Source: Cristatella mucedo
Taxonomy: Eukaryota > Bryozoa > Phylactolaemata > Cristatellidae
NCBI GenBank assembly: GCA_009760855.2
Contig: WPIO01000006.1
Location: forward strand, 12,262,501-12,324,500
Direction: 5' to 3'
Length of the DNA: 62,000 nt
Shown: piece by piece, positions 12,918-24,151 of the stretch
Position numbering within the stretch: position 1 is the stretch's first letter
How the letters are laid out: each line of letters opens with the position of its first letter
Notes under the pieces: generated by a model
Told to the model about the DNA's origin: nothing
Databases searched by the model: none
What the model saw: the letters and a program-made list of their open reading frames with translations, nothing else
Position numbers and translations under genes: made by a program

Positions 12918-13032
12918 AGAGAGAAAGTCGCATACACGAACATATATACAATATATATATATACAATATATATATATATATGTATATATATACATATCTA
13001 CAATATACAATAATAAGAGAGAAAGTCGCATA
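12918..13032. repeat. (AT)n run flanked by a 17-bp direct repeat
   Basis: AGAGAGAAAGTCGCATA occurs at 12918-12934 and exactly again at 13016-13032, on either side of an ATAT/ACAATATA tract (12945-13010). Confidence 0.93.
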
Positions 13033-13681
13033 TACGCTGAGAAAGGGCACCGAGCAGATAGAGCGCCCTGTGCAATAAACTCGGATCGGTCAAATTCCGC
13101 GAATCTGGCAGTCGCTTTTCGTCTTTAGCCTGCCTGCAGTCTCTTGCAGCTGCCTCGGTTTCCTGCCTATGCTGTTCGCCTAGGGCAGGACTTCAGGCAA
13201 TTCAACGTTCTGGAAATTCAAGGCGATTCATTTCTCGTTCATCGCGAAGACGTTGCAGCCAACGTTGCCATGCCCAGCCTTCACTATTTATCGTCGCTAC
13301 GGGATGTGGCGTTCGAGTTGTCACCGAACGACCGCTTCCCAGGCTCGCGTGTCGGAATCTCGAAGAACCGTAAGACGATCTGACGGGCTTCGCCGTCTTA
13401 TGGATTCCACCTCCGCTAGCTCCGTAAGCTCTCTAAATTAGTTCTCTTCTTTTCTTCTCACTCCGTACCTACAGAATATCTACCTACCTAGTGGTATCCT
13501 CTTCTTATCTATCTATCGGTCTCTCTACCTATCTATTTAGCTATACATCTATCTGCCTGTCTTTGCCAACAGATATACCTATGTATCTTTCAGGTCATTC
13601 ATGCATATTTATGCATTTACATCTTTTTCTCTTTCTCCCTCTACCTACCTATTCACATAAATGTAATTCAATGTACACCTG
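13033..13681. other. Unassigned sequence with CTAC/CTAT-rich stretch
   Basis: 13480-13690 is rich in TATCTATC and CTACCTA motifs, a decayed tetranucleotide repeat. Nothing else recognised. Confidence 0.5.
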
Positions 13682-13950
13682 TACCTCCATCTGTCACTCC
13701 ACAAACCCGCAGAGACTATGCGGGTGTTAAGCAGGAGAAGTTAGCGAACTCGAAGCCCAAGCGGCTTTCCGTAAGCATTCGGTAGCCAGCAGACTTCGTC
13801 TCACTCAACAAAAAGAAAGCGAGAAGCCGAGCCGAGTCAGCAGAGCAGTCGGGGAAGTAAGTAGCATGGAGGTAGCAGCTCGGAGGAACGGCTGGAAGGG
13901 ATCAGCCATAGTCAGCAGCAAGTGAGAAGATGTAGTTACGTAAGAAAATA
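13682..13950 (-). mobile_element. LINE-B 3' end, minus strand
   Basis: From the terminus complement (CTGTCACTCCACAAACCCGC) through CGGTAGCCAGCAGACTTCGT to the C-terminal coding end (AGTTACGTAAGAA). GC-richer than other copies. Confidence 0.8.
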
Positions 13951-14010
13951 TATCTCTTTCTTTCTCTCTCACTCTCTCTCTAACAGGTGTGTACCTAAAA
14001 AATATATAAA

Positions 14011-14170
14011 TATAATTCATTTGTATAGCGCCTCAAGAGAACCTAGTTTCTATCCAGACGTTTCAAATGTACCGCAGGGCATGTGCCCACGACCCTGAAC
14101 GTCTAATGCATTCGCATTGACCTAAGTATTTAAGCGAGCACCTAAACCCCTGGGCCAAACCAAGGCCTAT
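14011..14170 (-). mobile_element. SINE-A, minus strand
   Basis: Tail hairpin complement TTTGTATAGCGCCTCAAGAG at 14020-14039, B-box region at about 14082-14100, and A-box complement CCCTGGGCCAAACC at 14149-14162. Near full length. Confidence 0.78.
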
Positions 14171-14401
14171 CTCTCTACATCTAAATATAATTTCACTGTA
14201 GCGGCCCTTGATCTAAAACTCTTGATCACAAACCCGGCGCACGTAATGGGTGCTAATCCTTGCAGACACGCGGCTGACGCTGGCAGAGCTACACCCTCTA
14301 CGCATTGCTAACGAACGGCATATGCTGCACTTATTCAGGCCGGTACGTCAACGGTAGCGAAGCACAGCAGTAATCAAGAACCATCGTACCTTTTATAATA
14401 C

Positions 14402-14557
14402 GTTATTCATTTGTATAGCACCTAAAGAGAACTTAATCTCTACTCAGGCTCTTCGCATCTGCCGTGGGGCTCGAGCCCACAACCTCGGCCATCAAATGCA
14501 GTCACCTTGACCTTGGTCGGGGCGAGCACTTTAAACTCTGGGCCAAACCAGCGCCTT
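14402..14557 (-). mobile_element. SINE-A, best-preserved copy, minus strand
   Basis: tRNA-derived SINE. On the minus strand the A-box (TTTGGCCCAGAGT) is at 14535-14547 and the B-box (GGGCTCGAGCCC, palindromic) at 14467-14478. The 3' part is GAGATTAAGTTCTC followed by TTTAGGTGCTATACAAATGA, which matches the LINE-A 3' hairpin. Inference: the SINE borrows the LINE-A machinery through this shared tail. Confidence 0.82.
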
Positions 14558-14867
14558 AATTACAAGTCCAAATCCATTACATAAAATGATATAATCAAAG
14601 CCACAGAGGAGTTATATTTTTCAAGCACCAACCAGAGTAAATAAAACTAACAACGACTCTGAATCGCTTATTATACTGTTTCAACTGTAAATCATCCCAT
14701 GTCCGGCTCCTAATTATTGTTATTCACGAAGCATTAACAACCTCAAGAGCGGTCATAATCTGACCAATTTAGCATGCCAACGTTTCACTACATACATATA
14801 TATATACACATATATATATATATTTTAATTATCGAGACAGAGATTTTTAACTAGTATATATGCATTA
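14558..14867. other. AT-rich unassigned sequence
   Basis: Contains TATATATACACATATATA at 14795-14822. Nothing else recognised. Confidence 0.5.
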
Positions 14868-15535
14868 GCCGGCGGTGCCCTGGCCTGCTGGGGTCGAGCG
14901 TGCTACCCGGGCTTCCCGGTTCAGAAACAGGGACCACACCGCTTCCGAGCCGGTAATGGCGTCGGAGACGCAGTGCCGCCTCCAAGCCGTCCTCTCCGAG
15001 CGTGAGATGCCGAATTCGGCCAGGCAGGCTTCATTGTCTGGCCACCAGCTGCCGAGAGCCCAGACCACGAAGGGCCTCACCACTGCCGACCGGTAGCCAG
15101 TGGTCAGAAAGACCGGGCAATGGCTGCATATTTATAGGTCTTGTTCCCGGCCACTGCAATCAGAGCATCATCGCTGCTGTCGAATGGCGCCGTCACATCG
15201 ACAATTACTAAATCAGGACCGTTGTCAATGGCCAGGTCCGGCTTGAGAGCCAGAGCACCGGCAAGCGGGAGGGCACCGCCTGCCGACATGTAATTGAGCG
15301 CGGTGGCCAGAAGAGCTCCGATTAGGCCGCCCGGAACCGGGTTGTGTCGGGCCGTAACTGCATGCAGCATCGGCCGGCAGTGGCTCAGCACGTGGCAAGC
15401 GGTCTCTGCCTCCGTGCGGCATAGGCAGAATAGGCGGCAGCTGGTAACCGTCCCAGGGTATGTCCGACTCCTGGCAGCAGCCATTGGCACCACGTCCAGG
15501 CGCGCTCGGTGCATGAACCGCCAAGCCCGGAACGA
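14868..15535 (-). pseudogene. LINE-C: C-terminus of an R2/NeSL-type LINE with restriction-like endonuclease
   Basis: Two minus-strand open blocks, 15514-15104 and 15083-14865, belong to one protein separated by a single frameshift near 15104. The first has a Cys/His knuckle (CRLFC, CHVLSHC, then ARHN) followed by KPDLAI and PDLVIVDVTAPFD, the PD-D arrangement of the restriction-like endonuclease of R2-type non-LTR retrotransposons. The second has VVWALGSWWPDN, FGISR and CVSDAI, the conserved C-terminal tail of such elements, ending in a stop at about 14868. The RT is absent: the 5' break abuts the (TG)n microsatellite at 15544. GC content is markedly higher than in LINE-A or LINE-B. The clade within RLE-bearing LINEs is uncertain. 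Confidence 0.8.
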
Positions 15536-15541
15536 TAGCGG

Positions 15542-15543
<2 letters not shown>

Positions 15544-15619
<76 letters not shown>
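15544..15619. repeat. (TA)n(TG)n microsatellite
   Basis: ATATATAT then about 33 TG units, at the 5' truncation point of LINE-C. Confidence 0.98.
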
Positions 15620-15621
<2 letters not shown>

Positions 15622-16373
15622 ACTATCTATCAATCTGTCTAACTACAAATATAGGCACACACGTGCACATCTTAGCACAACGAATCTGCCGCATCGACAC
15701 GTGCCGCTGCAGCTGCAATCGAGCCAATCCGCAGGCAACGGGGCTGCTAGCCGCGATGCCGGCCCCACAGGCCGGCTAATGGCGTGCGGTATAAGGTGCT
15801 CAAGGGAACCACTGTATTTTCTTCTTTTTAAATCGGCTAGCGTGGCTGGCTTCTTCGACAATCTCGGCAGACTCCAGTCATTCGCAAGGAGGAAGCCGCC
15901 GCATGTCGCACTGTGCACAGCCTTAGCAGAGGAGGCCGCGGCGACGCTGCCGCCGCATTTTTAAACGGCTCACGGCGGCGGGCGCGCTCGCGACTGGCTG
16001 CCCGGCGAGCCGTCGGTCGCTCGAGCTCCTGACTCGGCGCCCGGCGAGCGGCGCCCATAGGAGGAGCGGTGGGTGCACGGTTTCGGCGCTCAGGGTTCCA
16101 TGAATTGCTCAGCGCGCACGCACGTAAGTGACGTCGCGTTAATGCTCGGCGAGCGAACGTGAAAAGCGCGCAAGCGCGAGCGAGCACAAACGAGACGCTT
16201 CGACGCGCGTTTTACTCGGTCGTCGTCGCGCGCTCCGACGCCGAGTCCAGCTTCCGGCCTTCGCCCGGTCAGCCGAGGCGGTACATTCCGAGACGCCAGG
16301 CCCCGCACGCCGTGGAGGCCTGGCGGCGAGTAGAACTGGCGCTGAAGCGGCACAGCGCCCGATCGAGCGTGCA

Positions 16374-16374
<1 letters not shown>

Positions 16375-16429
<55 letters not shown>
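16375..16429 (+). repeat. (CCG)n trinucleotide run, ~18 units
   Basis: Uninterrupted CGC/CCG repeat inside the CpG domain; reads as poly-Arg, poly-Ala or poly-Pro depending on frame. Confidence 0.98.
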
Positions 16430-16591
16430 CCGACCCGGGAGGCGCGCGAGCGTTGCCCTTTCGCGCTGGCTGGCCTGCTGGCGTTCGCGCGGAGCCGCCG
16501 CCGCCTGCGGAGGCGCCCCCTGCGCATGCCGCGCAGCCGACGGCTGCGCCGCTCCGCTCCGCCGGCTGAAGCGCTGTTGCGAGTTGGGCTA

Positions 16592-16593
16592 AT

Positions 16594-16628
<35 letters not shown>

Positions 16629-16646
16629 GAGAGAGAGAGAGGGAGA

Positions 16647-16684
<38 letters not shown>

Positions 16685-16759
16685 CAGAGAGAGACAGAGA
16701 GAGACAGAGAGAGAGAGACAGAGAGAGACAGAGAGAGACAGAGAGAGAGACAGACAGAC

Positions 16760-16800
<41 letters not shown>

Positions 16801-16825
16801 CAGAGAGACAGAGAGACAGAGAGAC

Positions 16826-16886
<61 letters not shown>

Positions 16887-16965
16887 GACTGAGACAGAAA
16901 GACGGAGACTGAGACAGATAGATAGACAGACAAGCAGAGACAGACAGACAGACAGAGAGGGAGAG
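16592..16965. repeat. (GA)n / (CAGA)n microsatellite
   Basis: GA dinucleotides grading into GACAGA units and then a pure CAGA block at 16828-16890. It interrupts the CpG domain. Confidence 0.98.
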
Positions 16966-17649
16966 AGCCCTACTGCTGGCGTTTTCTCTTTGCTGAAAAG
17001 CCCTGCGGGCGCACGCGCAAGGGATCGGTTACCGAGCGGGAGGGGGCGGGGCGTGGGCAGGGCGGCTACCGCTTCTATTATGTTTAAAGAAGCCGCACTA
17101 TTTGTCGAGGGCCTAACGAAGGAGGTAATTCATTTTCTGGAGGTCTACAGAGCCTGCCCTGCGGGTAGTGCGCGCTGCATTCGGCGCGCTCAGCTTGAGG
17201 TGCCCTCAGAAATTGGGTACTACGCGAACTTGTTTGGACTATTCTAAAGGGCGCTTCAGCGCTCGGCGCTCGCTCAGCGGCGCCAGATGTGGGGGATCGG
17301 CGGGCGGCCGGGGGTCGGTAGCGGCCGCCTCAGAGCGACGCCGAAGGCGAGACTGGCATTCGGGGATGCGGCGCGTGTCGAGAGCGAAAGCTTCGAGACG
17401 ATCTGTCGAGAGAAAGGGTCAATGTCTGAGAGGTATAGAGACCTCCCGGCACGGGAGCTGAGCAGTATTCGCTCACGAAAGCCAGCAAACTCTGCGCTGC
17501 CCGGGAAGCCGGGCCGCGTGCGAGCGCGCCAACCGCTGCGAGTCGCCTAGCGGCCTTGACGTTCCGCCGCGTCACTCTTTCCGGTTGCACACGACCCTAG
17601 CGCCGCCGTGCGGCCAGCCACCTGAGTGGTGCATTTTCACGGCAGCTGC

Positions 17650-17962
17650 CAAAGTTTTAAAAGAAACTTAAAAACACACCTATTTAGGGCAGCATTTAGT
17701 GGGTCCCTGTGATTCGTCCTTCACGTGCTTATGCGTGCTGACACTGTGCATGCTGCCACTAACCACATTTGCATGCTGACCCTGTGCATGTCACCCCTAA
17801 CCATATTATTCATTTCGTTTGTTTTTCAAGCATGATTTTACTTACCATCTAATTGCATTTTCCTTTGCAGCAATTGTAAAGCGCCTAGAAAGAGATTGAG
17901 TTCTCTGAGGGCGCTTTATCAAGTGCATTATCATTATTATTATTATTATTATTATTATTAAA
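17650..17962 (+). mobile_element. LINE-A 3' end, plus strand, inserted in the CpG domain
   Basis: AAAAGAAACTTAAAAACACA at 17659-17678 (C-terminal coding end), the complete 3' UTR, the hairpin at 17878-17920 and (ATT)n to about 17960. Low divergence from the copy at 31188-31828. Confidence 0.87.
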
Positions 17963-20559
17963 GTTCCTCGTTAAGTGCTCGCTCACAACTGCCAACTCCA
18001 TTGGATTATTAGCGGCTTCTGTCGCGAATTTATTTCTACTTGTGCGAGCAATGAAAGTAAAAAACAATTATCATTTATTTGGGCGCATTTGGAGGGAAGC
18101 GACAACTCTCGGCGACTCGTCGAGCTGAGGAGGAAAGAGCTCGTGGAAGGAAAATGACGACGACGCGACGTCGCGAAGATAGCGGGGCCAAGAGGGCTTT
18201 TCTCTGCAGAGCTCTCGTCCGCATTTCTTATACGACCACGAGCGCGACGTCGTCGTCGTTTTTTTCTGCCGCCACCGACTCACGCGCGCATCCCGTCCAT
18301 CCATCCAGCGCTGCCAATTGCTGCGAAATGCTCACTTCCTCGACGGCGTGCGCCTGGCTCCGCCGTCTCTCTCGGCCCCTTCTCGTCGCTTTCTCGTCGC
18401 CGCTCCGCGAGATGGCGAGATCTAGTCTATTGGCTGCTCTTCGCCGAAAGCCGCTCGCAGGCTTTCGGCGCGCGACAGAAAATTCCGCCGCACGACGCCC
18501 TCTTAGTTTCTGCGACTGTGAGGACGACGACGACTCGCAGCACGTCAACGGATGTGCTCGCGCGCGCCTAGGCGCGCACTCGCGGCAGAGGACTCTGGGC
18601 TACGTTCGCTCGGCGTGCGTGAGGGTTAGAACCACGACAAAATATGCCCGGCTGCGAGCGCTGCCGCCGCAGGCGGCGGAAGTGCAGCGTCTCGATAAAG
18701 GGCGCCGCATGTTTCGGCGGCGTTTACTCGGCCCTCCAACTTGACACCGATCGGCAGCGGTTCGGCGGCGGCGGCGGCCGATGCCCTGCGGAGCCGCCCT
18801 GCGCCTAACGGAGTGCGCGTCAGCTCTGCGTGGGGCCGCTCGCGGCGACGCTTCCGCTTCGCGGCTCGCCGAGCTGAGTCAGCAGCGTGCCACCGAGTCA
18901 ACAGCAACGACGACGACGACTCTCGTTGACATTCCGGCCTGCAGCTGGGCAAAGGAGAGGCCGGACTAGAAGAATGCGCGCCATGGACAATAAGCGATGC
19001 TCGCAGCTCGGCGCGCCCCTAGCCGCGCGCACGTGGAGGCGCGCGGGGAGGGGGCGAGGTGGCGGCAAGCCGAGTGGCCCGCCGCGTGGGCCGGCGGCGC
19101 GCCATTGGCAGGCTTGCAGGTTTCGCGCGCCGGCCCCCATCCCCCCACCCCCGCGCGCGGGGGCCGCAGCCCCTCCGAGCCGACTTCCCGCGTCGCGCGA
19201 GCGAGCGAGAGACGAGAGGAGAGGAGATATTGCGAGATATTGCGCCGCGCTCGCTCGTCTCGCCGACTCGCGCGCCCCGTCGAGCTGGTGGGCGGCGGCC
19301 GGCCATTTTCGCTCGAGATGCTCTGCGCTCGACCTGCAGGTCGCTCCGCGTCGCTGGCCCTCGACTTCTCGGGTCGCGCGCTTTTTCGCACCGCCCGCCG
19401 CTCCTCGGCCGCCGCCGCGCGCCGTCTCGCCAGTCTCCTCGCGCTGATGCGACATCTTTTGGCGACGGTCGGATTATCAGTCGGCATGCGTCGTAAGTCT
19501 GGCGCTCGCTGCCGGCTTCCAGCGCCAGACTGACGCTTGACTTTGCGTCAGACAAGTAGTCTCGGCTGAATGCGCGGCGTCTGCTCCGCTCAGCTTTCCC
19601 AGCGCCCTCCAGTGAACTTCTTTCTCTATTTGTTCCAGCGTCCGGCTGCCGCGAGTGCTTACACGTGTGTGATTTAGAGCGTGCCACCTTCCCGAAATCC
19701 TACCAACCGGCGTCGCCCCGAGTGCAAGCTTTTGGGATTTTGCATGCTGGTCCGAGTGCGACGCTTGAGTGCTTTTGCATGCTTGTCTGAGCGCGATACG
19801 TTGCGCGTCGTCAGCTTTGGGTTATTGATTCTCTCGCATCGAGTTTGTTTTAAAGCCCACGGGTAGAGATTTGGTTCACTCGGGCCGCTGTACAAACGAC
19901 CTGCCGCTATTTTGTGTTCTTATTTTCAAAATCCGGAAAATGGCGCCTATATTATTGAGGGCAAGAGACGGCCGAGTTCAGGCCGAGTGACGTTCAGAGC
20001 GGAAAGCCGCGGTCTGCTGCTCAGCAGGTCGCGACAAAGGACTCTGGTGTAGCCTGACACTTCCTTTCGGCGATTCAGACGACACCGGACACGCTCACGT
20101 GGACGGAGAACCGGTACGGGGTGACGCCGAGCTGCAAACTCCCGGGTAGCTCGGCGCGTTACCTAATTAATTCGAGAAGACACAGGGCATTGCGTAAGAG
20201 GCCCTGGCAGCTCGTGCGTCACGCGATTGACCCCCGCGCGCCTCTCTAACAACGGAAGTCAAAGCGCACGATCGTAAGTAGCTAACAAGGCGTTGTTTGT
20301 TCGTAGAGTCAGCTCACCTCCAGCTATGGGCACAATGCCCATGGCAAGGCTGCTAAACCTGGTCGCCAGCGTCTGCTGATGTTTACGATAAATAAACGCG
20401 TTTCGAGATATCTGATATGTCATCTGGAATTCCGCGCTTTCTCGGTCCAGTCCCGTTTGGACCGAAGCCCGCGGCCCACGGCCGGGCGGCCAAGCCTCGA
20501 GGAGGAGGCACGTGCAGTGATGCACAATACCGGATTCGGAATCTTCCGCGTGGTCATCC

Positions 20560-21767
20560 GGCTAGACGATTATTGTTCAACCGTGTTCAATTCGTCCTAC
20601 CGCGTGCTGGTCGCGTGTCATCCAACAGACCAGTCGCCGCGGAGTTCCGCAAAGGTCCTTTGCTCGGTTCTTTGCTAATCTCTATTCACTTGTACACGCC
20701 GCGCCTCTCGGACTAGCGATTCGGGCCCATGCGATCGGCTAACATTTTTATGCTGGCGATACCTAGCTGTATCTGGCATTTAAACCATCGGAATCTGCGG
20801 TAGTGACTGATAAAAACTGAATGCTTGCCTTGTAGACATCCCCTCCTGGATGTCGGTCAATTTCTTTAAGGTAAACGCCGATGAAACCAAGCTCCTACTC
20901 ATAGGACACCCCAAGCAAGCTGCCGGACTAGGAGAGTTGGCTCTCAATTGGTGATGCTGTGGTACGACCTTGACCTTCGTCTTGTGCTTGGAATTTGGCT
21001 GTCCCATTGTGAGAGCTACTTAAAGTTTGAAAGATTCATTGAGATGACCGCTTCCGCAGCTAGCCTTCACGCTCAATCGCTGTCTAAGATTAGCCACTGC
21101 CTACCGCTGTGGCTTTCAAAGAATCTTATTAGCTCTCCGGCTCTGTCTTGGCTGGACGGCAGTAGTTCAGTTTAGGCTGAGTAAACAAAAAAGCCACCAA
21201 GCCTCTGCAGCTGCTGATGAATATGGCTGCAGAGGCTAGTAAAACAATCCCTTAGGTTTAGCTGTCTGTCTCGTTTGCTGAAAGAGTGAGTGGTGGCGGC
21301 TTCCGGTCGATGGACCGACGCAGAGGAAGATTCTTACTCTGACCAATCAGGCCCGCCTTTGCCTGGCTCCTTAATTTATACCTAGCTGAACTGCTGCACC
21401 AGTTTCACCGTCCTCGTGCCCTCAGGTCCTCTATGAACAATAAATGATCCGTTCCGTTCCTAAGCTTTAAGATCGTTTGCGACAGAAGCTTTTGCTCACC
21501 AGGTCCTAGACTGCAGAATTCACTTCCACAATTCTTACGCTACGACATTTTCTCTCCTGCTACCGACTGAGGCACATCCCTCCAGACGCCCTGGGCTGAT
21601 ACTTCCATTCTACTCACATCCTCCACTGCCCTCCCGACTCATCTACGTTTCTCACTGTCTCTTTGTTGCTTGAGAAGAAGTCAGTTGGCTACCGAAAGCT
21701 GCATAGGCTCGGAGCAAAAAACTCTCCAGCTTAACGCCCTTGTGGCTTCGTGAGTTACGCACCGAGA
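20560..21767 (+). pseudogene. LINE-B partial RT to 3' end, plus strand, heavily decayed
   Basis: Starts in the reverse transcriptase: a QGS-LLG-like stretch near 20640-20680 and FYAGDTQLY-like sequence near 20752 in place of YADD. It continues through the post-RT domain (NMAAEA near 21225; NSLPQF-type near 21510) and the 3' UTR to 21767. Stops and frameshifts occur throughout. The tail is replaced by a short repeat of GAGCTCGAAT units (21768-21832). Confidence 0.78.
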
Positions 21768-21832
21768 TACGAGCTCGAATGCGAGCTCGAATACAAGCAC
21801 GAATACAAGCCGACTTACAAGCTCGAATTTTC
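21768..21832 (+). repeat. Short tandem repeat, ~10-12 bp units
   Basis: Units of the GAGCTCGAATGC / AAGCACGAATAC type, five to six copies, at the position expected for the LINE-B tail microsatellite. Confidence 0.8.
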
Positions 21833-22099
21833 CCTGCACTCTCGGCAGGCGGCTAGCTGCTCGCCCTCGAAGAGAGAGCCACTAGCGCGCCTCTGCCAGC
21901 GAGCGGCAGACGCAGCTCCGCCGCCGCGCTGCGTCAAGGCTGCTTGACACGCCTTTACCCGGTGGCGAATTCACCTAGGCGAATCGGCGGAACCGATGAG
22001 ATTGTTCATTAGGCGAGAAGGTCGTGCAAACGATTGGCGCTAGCACTGCCCGTTTTCGGAAGCATCAAAGGCTTTACCTCTGCATGTGTCATGCGTTAT

Positions 22100-22119
22100 G
22101 CTCTCTCTGTCTCTCCCCT

Positions 22120-22214
<95 letters not shown>

Positions 22215-22232
22215 CTCTCCTCTCTCTCTCCC

Positions 22233-22286
<54 letters not shown>
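22100..22286. repeat. (TC)n microsatellite
   Basis: About 185 bases of CT dinucleotides with a few TTT and CCC interruptions. Confidence 0.98.
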
Positions 22287-22402
22287 AAGCGGCCGGTCTC
22301 GAAAAGTACCACGCAGGGTCTCGCTAAATCTCGCTAAGTGCCACAGAGTATTTTCGCATCGATTCGCCTCTACCGTAAGAGGATGCTAATTTCTGCCGGC
22401 CG

Positions 22403-22445
22403 GGGAGGACTCGAACCTTCGCCGCTTAGGCAGTCAGTCTCTTAC
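22403..22445 (-). other. tRNA-like 3' half (T-arm and acceptor strand)
   Basis: On the minus strand GAAGGTTCGAGTCCTCC followed by CCGGCC resembles a tRNA T-arm and the 3' strand of an acceptor stem. No matching 5' half (GGCCGGGG with D-arm) lies upstream, so it is probably a tRNA pseudogene or SINE head. Confidence 0.35.
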
Positions 22446-22859
22446 ATTTTTGACGAAAGAGTTCGATTCCGGAGAGCGCCCTAATTAACCGTTTGGATGT
22501 GGCGAGCAGTTCATTCGGAAGCAAGTTCGTTTTCCCACGCTTGAAAATCGTCATTCTCCTGCAGGCCACGATGACCTTCCTTTCAGGGTCCAAGAGCTTT
22601 CTAATGCTTACTCTTCACGGATCAAAAACCTTCACTTATCAGTGTCCTTCACAGGGTCATCTGGATGAAGGACGAGATAACTGTCCGTCCTTCCTAAGAG
22701 TCCATAAACTTAGAACATTGCTTCGGGTAGTCTCGCCGCGTGCTATTGCCTCTCGAGTTTTCTCGAAGGGTCACAACGAAAGTTAGCTCTGTCACAGTGT
22801 GAGTAACGACCGTGAATATCTTTCTTGATCGTACAGACTGGCCCGCATTCGGTTTCGAT

Positions 22860-22960
22860 TTCGCACTCCGCGACCTGCCACCATAGGCAGCAGTCGTGAC
22901 GGATTCGAGTGACGCGAAAGCCTAGCTCCTGGGCCCTGGGCTAACGATCTCACAGTAATG
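22860..22960 (-). mobile_element. SINE-B fragment, minus strand
   Basis: The minus strand shows GTTAGCCCAGGGCCCAGG (A-box half) and a degraded B-box ACTCGAATCCG. Short and divergent. Confidence 0.4.
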
Positions 22961-23842
22961 CCTGCAGCTGCCTTTGTCGAGCAGCAGGGCTTCTATTTCG
23001 TACTCTTTCCATGTCGCAAGATGGAGCTATTCAAACTGGTTCTCCGAGAGCACGCAGAGAGCTGGCAGAGCCCAGTGAAGCGGCGGGCACTCAGCGAGCT
23101 GCTGCCTCTCCAACAGCACAAGACAGCACCGCTCTGCGAGGTACAGCGTCGCACAGCGGTGAGTGCTCAGCCAGCTCTCTTCCGGGGACTCGGGGCCTCT
23201 TCCTCTTGACGGAGTCTTGGCGGCGCGCGCTTTTTCCGCTTTGTCCGCTGCACACCGCCAGCAATGCCCGCTTCTGCGCGACATGACTAGCTGCAACGCC
23301 TGAGCACCGAGCTAGCTCGCGCCTCTTATCTAATCTAAGATACCCTACGTCGCAGCCAGTGCCAACATCCGGCTCTCTTCTATGTAATCGTGCCAAACGC
23401 CGTCGCGAGGTCCACGAGACTCCTCAATTCGTTGCGATACTCGCCCTGCCTCGGAAGTTGAGCTACGCCCCGCTGCATGCTTTCGACGCAGCAGCAATCC
23501 CGCCCCCTGCGCCTGCAATGGCGTCGGCGTCGCCCCACGTCTTCGCCATTTTCCTCGAATTTCGCAGATCTCTCCTACTAGATTCGTCGACCGCATTTCC
23601 CCCTGTATGTGTGTGTACTCTTTGACATACTCATTAAAACATATCGAGTCTAGGATTCGGTGAAGTGCGAATGCACGACGGAGTTGAATCTGAGGTTCGG
23701 AGCATTGGCGAGAGAAGCAGCAGATGACTGGCTAAGGCTGAAATAGCTATAGGCAGTAGCCAAACGAGCCGCTCACTGGCGTGAGGTGTCGTACAACCTG
23801 CCATTATGACTCTCAAGTTGTTTAGCTGTGCTCGAAACAAAC
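22961..23842. other. Unassigned sequence
   Basis: GC-moderate, several open frames of 80-100 codons on both strands (23011-23625), none resembling a known protein; no repeat recognised. Confidence 0.5.
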
Positions 23843-24151
23843 CTCAAATCCTTTAGAGACCGTGCCTTTCGTTCGTATGCTCCCAAAGCCTAGAACTCAC
23901 TCCCGACTGACGTCGTAATATCCCCTGACTTTACGGCATTTGAACAAACTGAAGCTAAAACACACTTGCTTCTCACAGGATTTACTGGGGCCTTGTGATT
24001 TTTTGTTTGTATGCTTGCAGGTGCCGAGGCTGTGCATGTCATCATTAACCACATTGGCGTGCTACCTCTAAAGCAAATGTAAAGTGCCTACAAAGAGATT
24101 TGGTTGCTGGAGGGCGCTGTACAAATATATCATCATTATTAATATTATTAC
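23843..24151 (+). mobile_element. LINE-A 3' end, plus strand
   Basis: ACCTCAAATCCTTTAGAGAC (the LKSF-DR coding motif) at 23843, NSLPT-type end, 3' UTR, decayed hairpin GTAAAGTGCCTACAAAGAG at 24079-24097 and ATT-rich tail. Confidence 0.83.

Larger units (their letters stand above)
15940..20250. promoter_or_regulatory. CpG-rich domain, probable promoter region of an unassigned gene
   Basis: GC-rich and dense in CpG, with little CpG loss compared with the flanks, mainly at 15940-16580, 16985-17600 and 18080-19560. Promoter-like elements include a GC box (GGGGGCGGGGCGTGGGC from 17042), an ETS-like GCGGAAGTG at 18676-18684, an inverted CCAAT (GCCATTGGC near 19100), a YY1-like AAAATGGCGCC near 19937, and strong splice-donor matches (CAC|GTAAGTG near 16121; GTC|GTAAGT near 19492). 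Many open frames here are a by-product of high GC and none resembles a known protein. It could hold the 5' end of cyclin-Q (35 kb downstream) or of a different gene. Confidence 0.55.

Noticed and set aside
15104-15514. A host gene encoding a zinc-knuckle protein
   Set aside because: The CHVLSHC, ARHN, PDLVIVDVT and ALGSW order is that of the C-terminus of RLE-bearing LINEs, and the frame is broken, so I call it a retrotransposon relic.
18079-18744. A 221-codon open frame in the CpG domain
   Set aside because: High GC removes stops in several frames at once on both strands. The composition is Arg/Ala/Ser-rich, there are no domains, and no splice context selects one frame.
18887-19687. Several overlapping 140-220-codon frames on both strands
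   Set aside because: All are open because of GC content; none has protein-family features.
22385-22470. A complete tRNA gene
   Set aside because: Only the T-arm and 3' acceptor strand are convincing; no pairing 5' half or D-arm is present.
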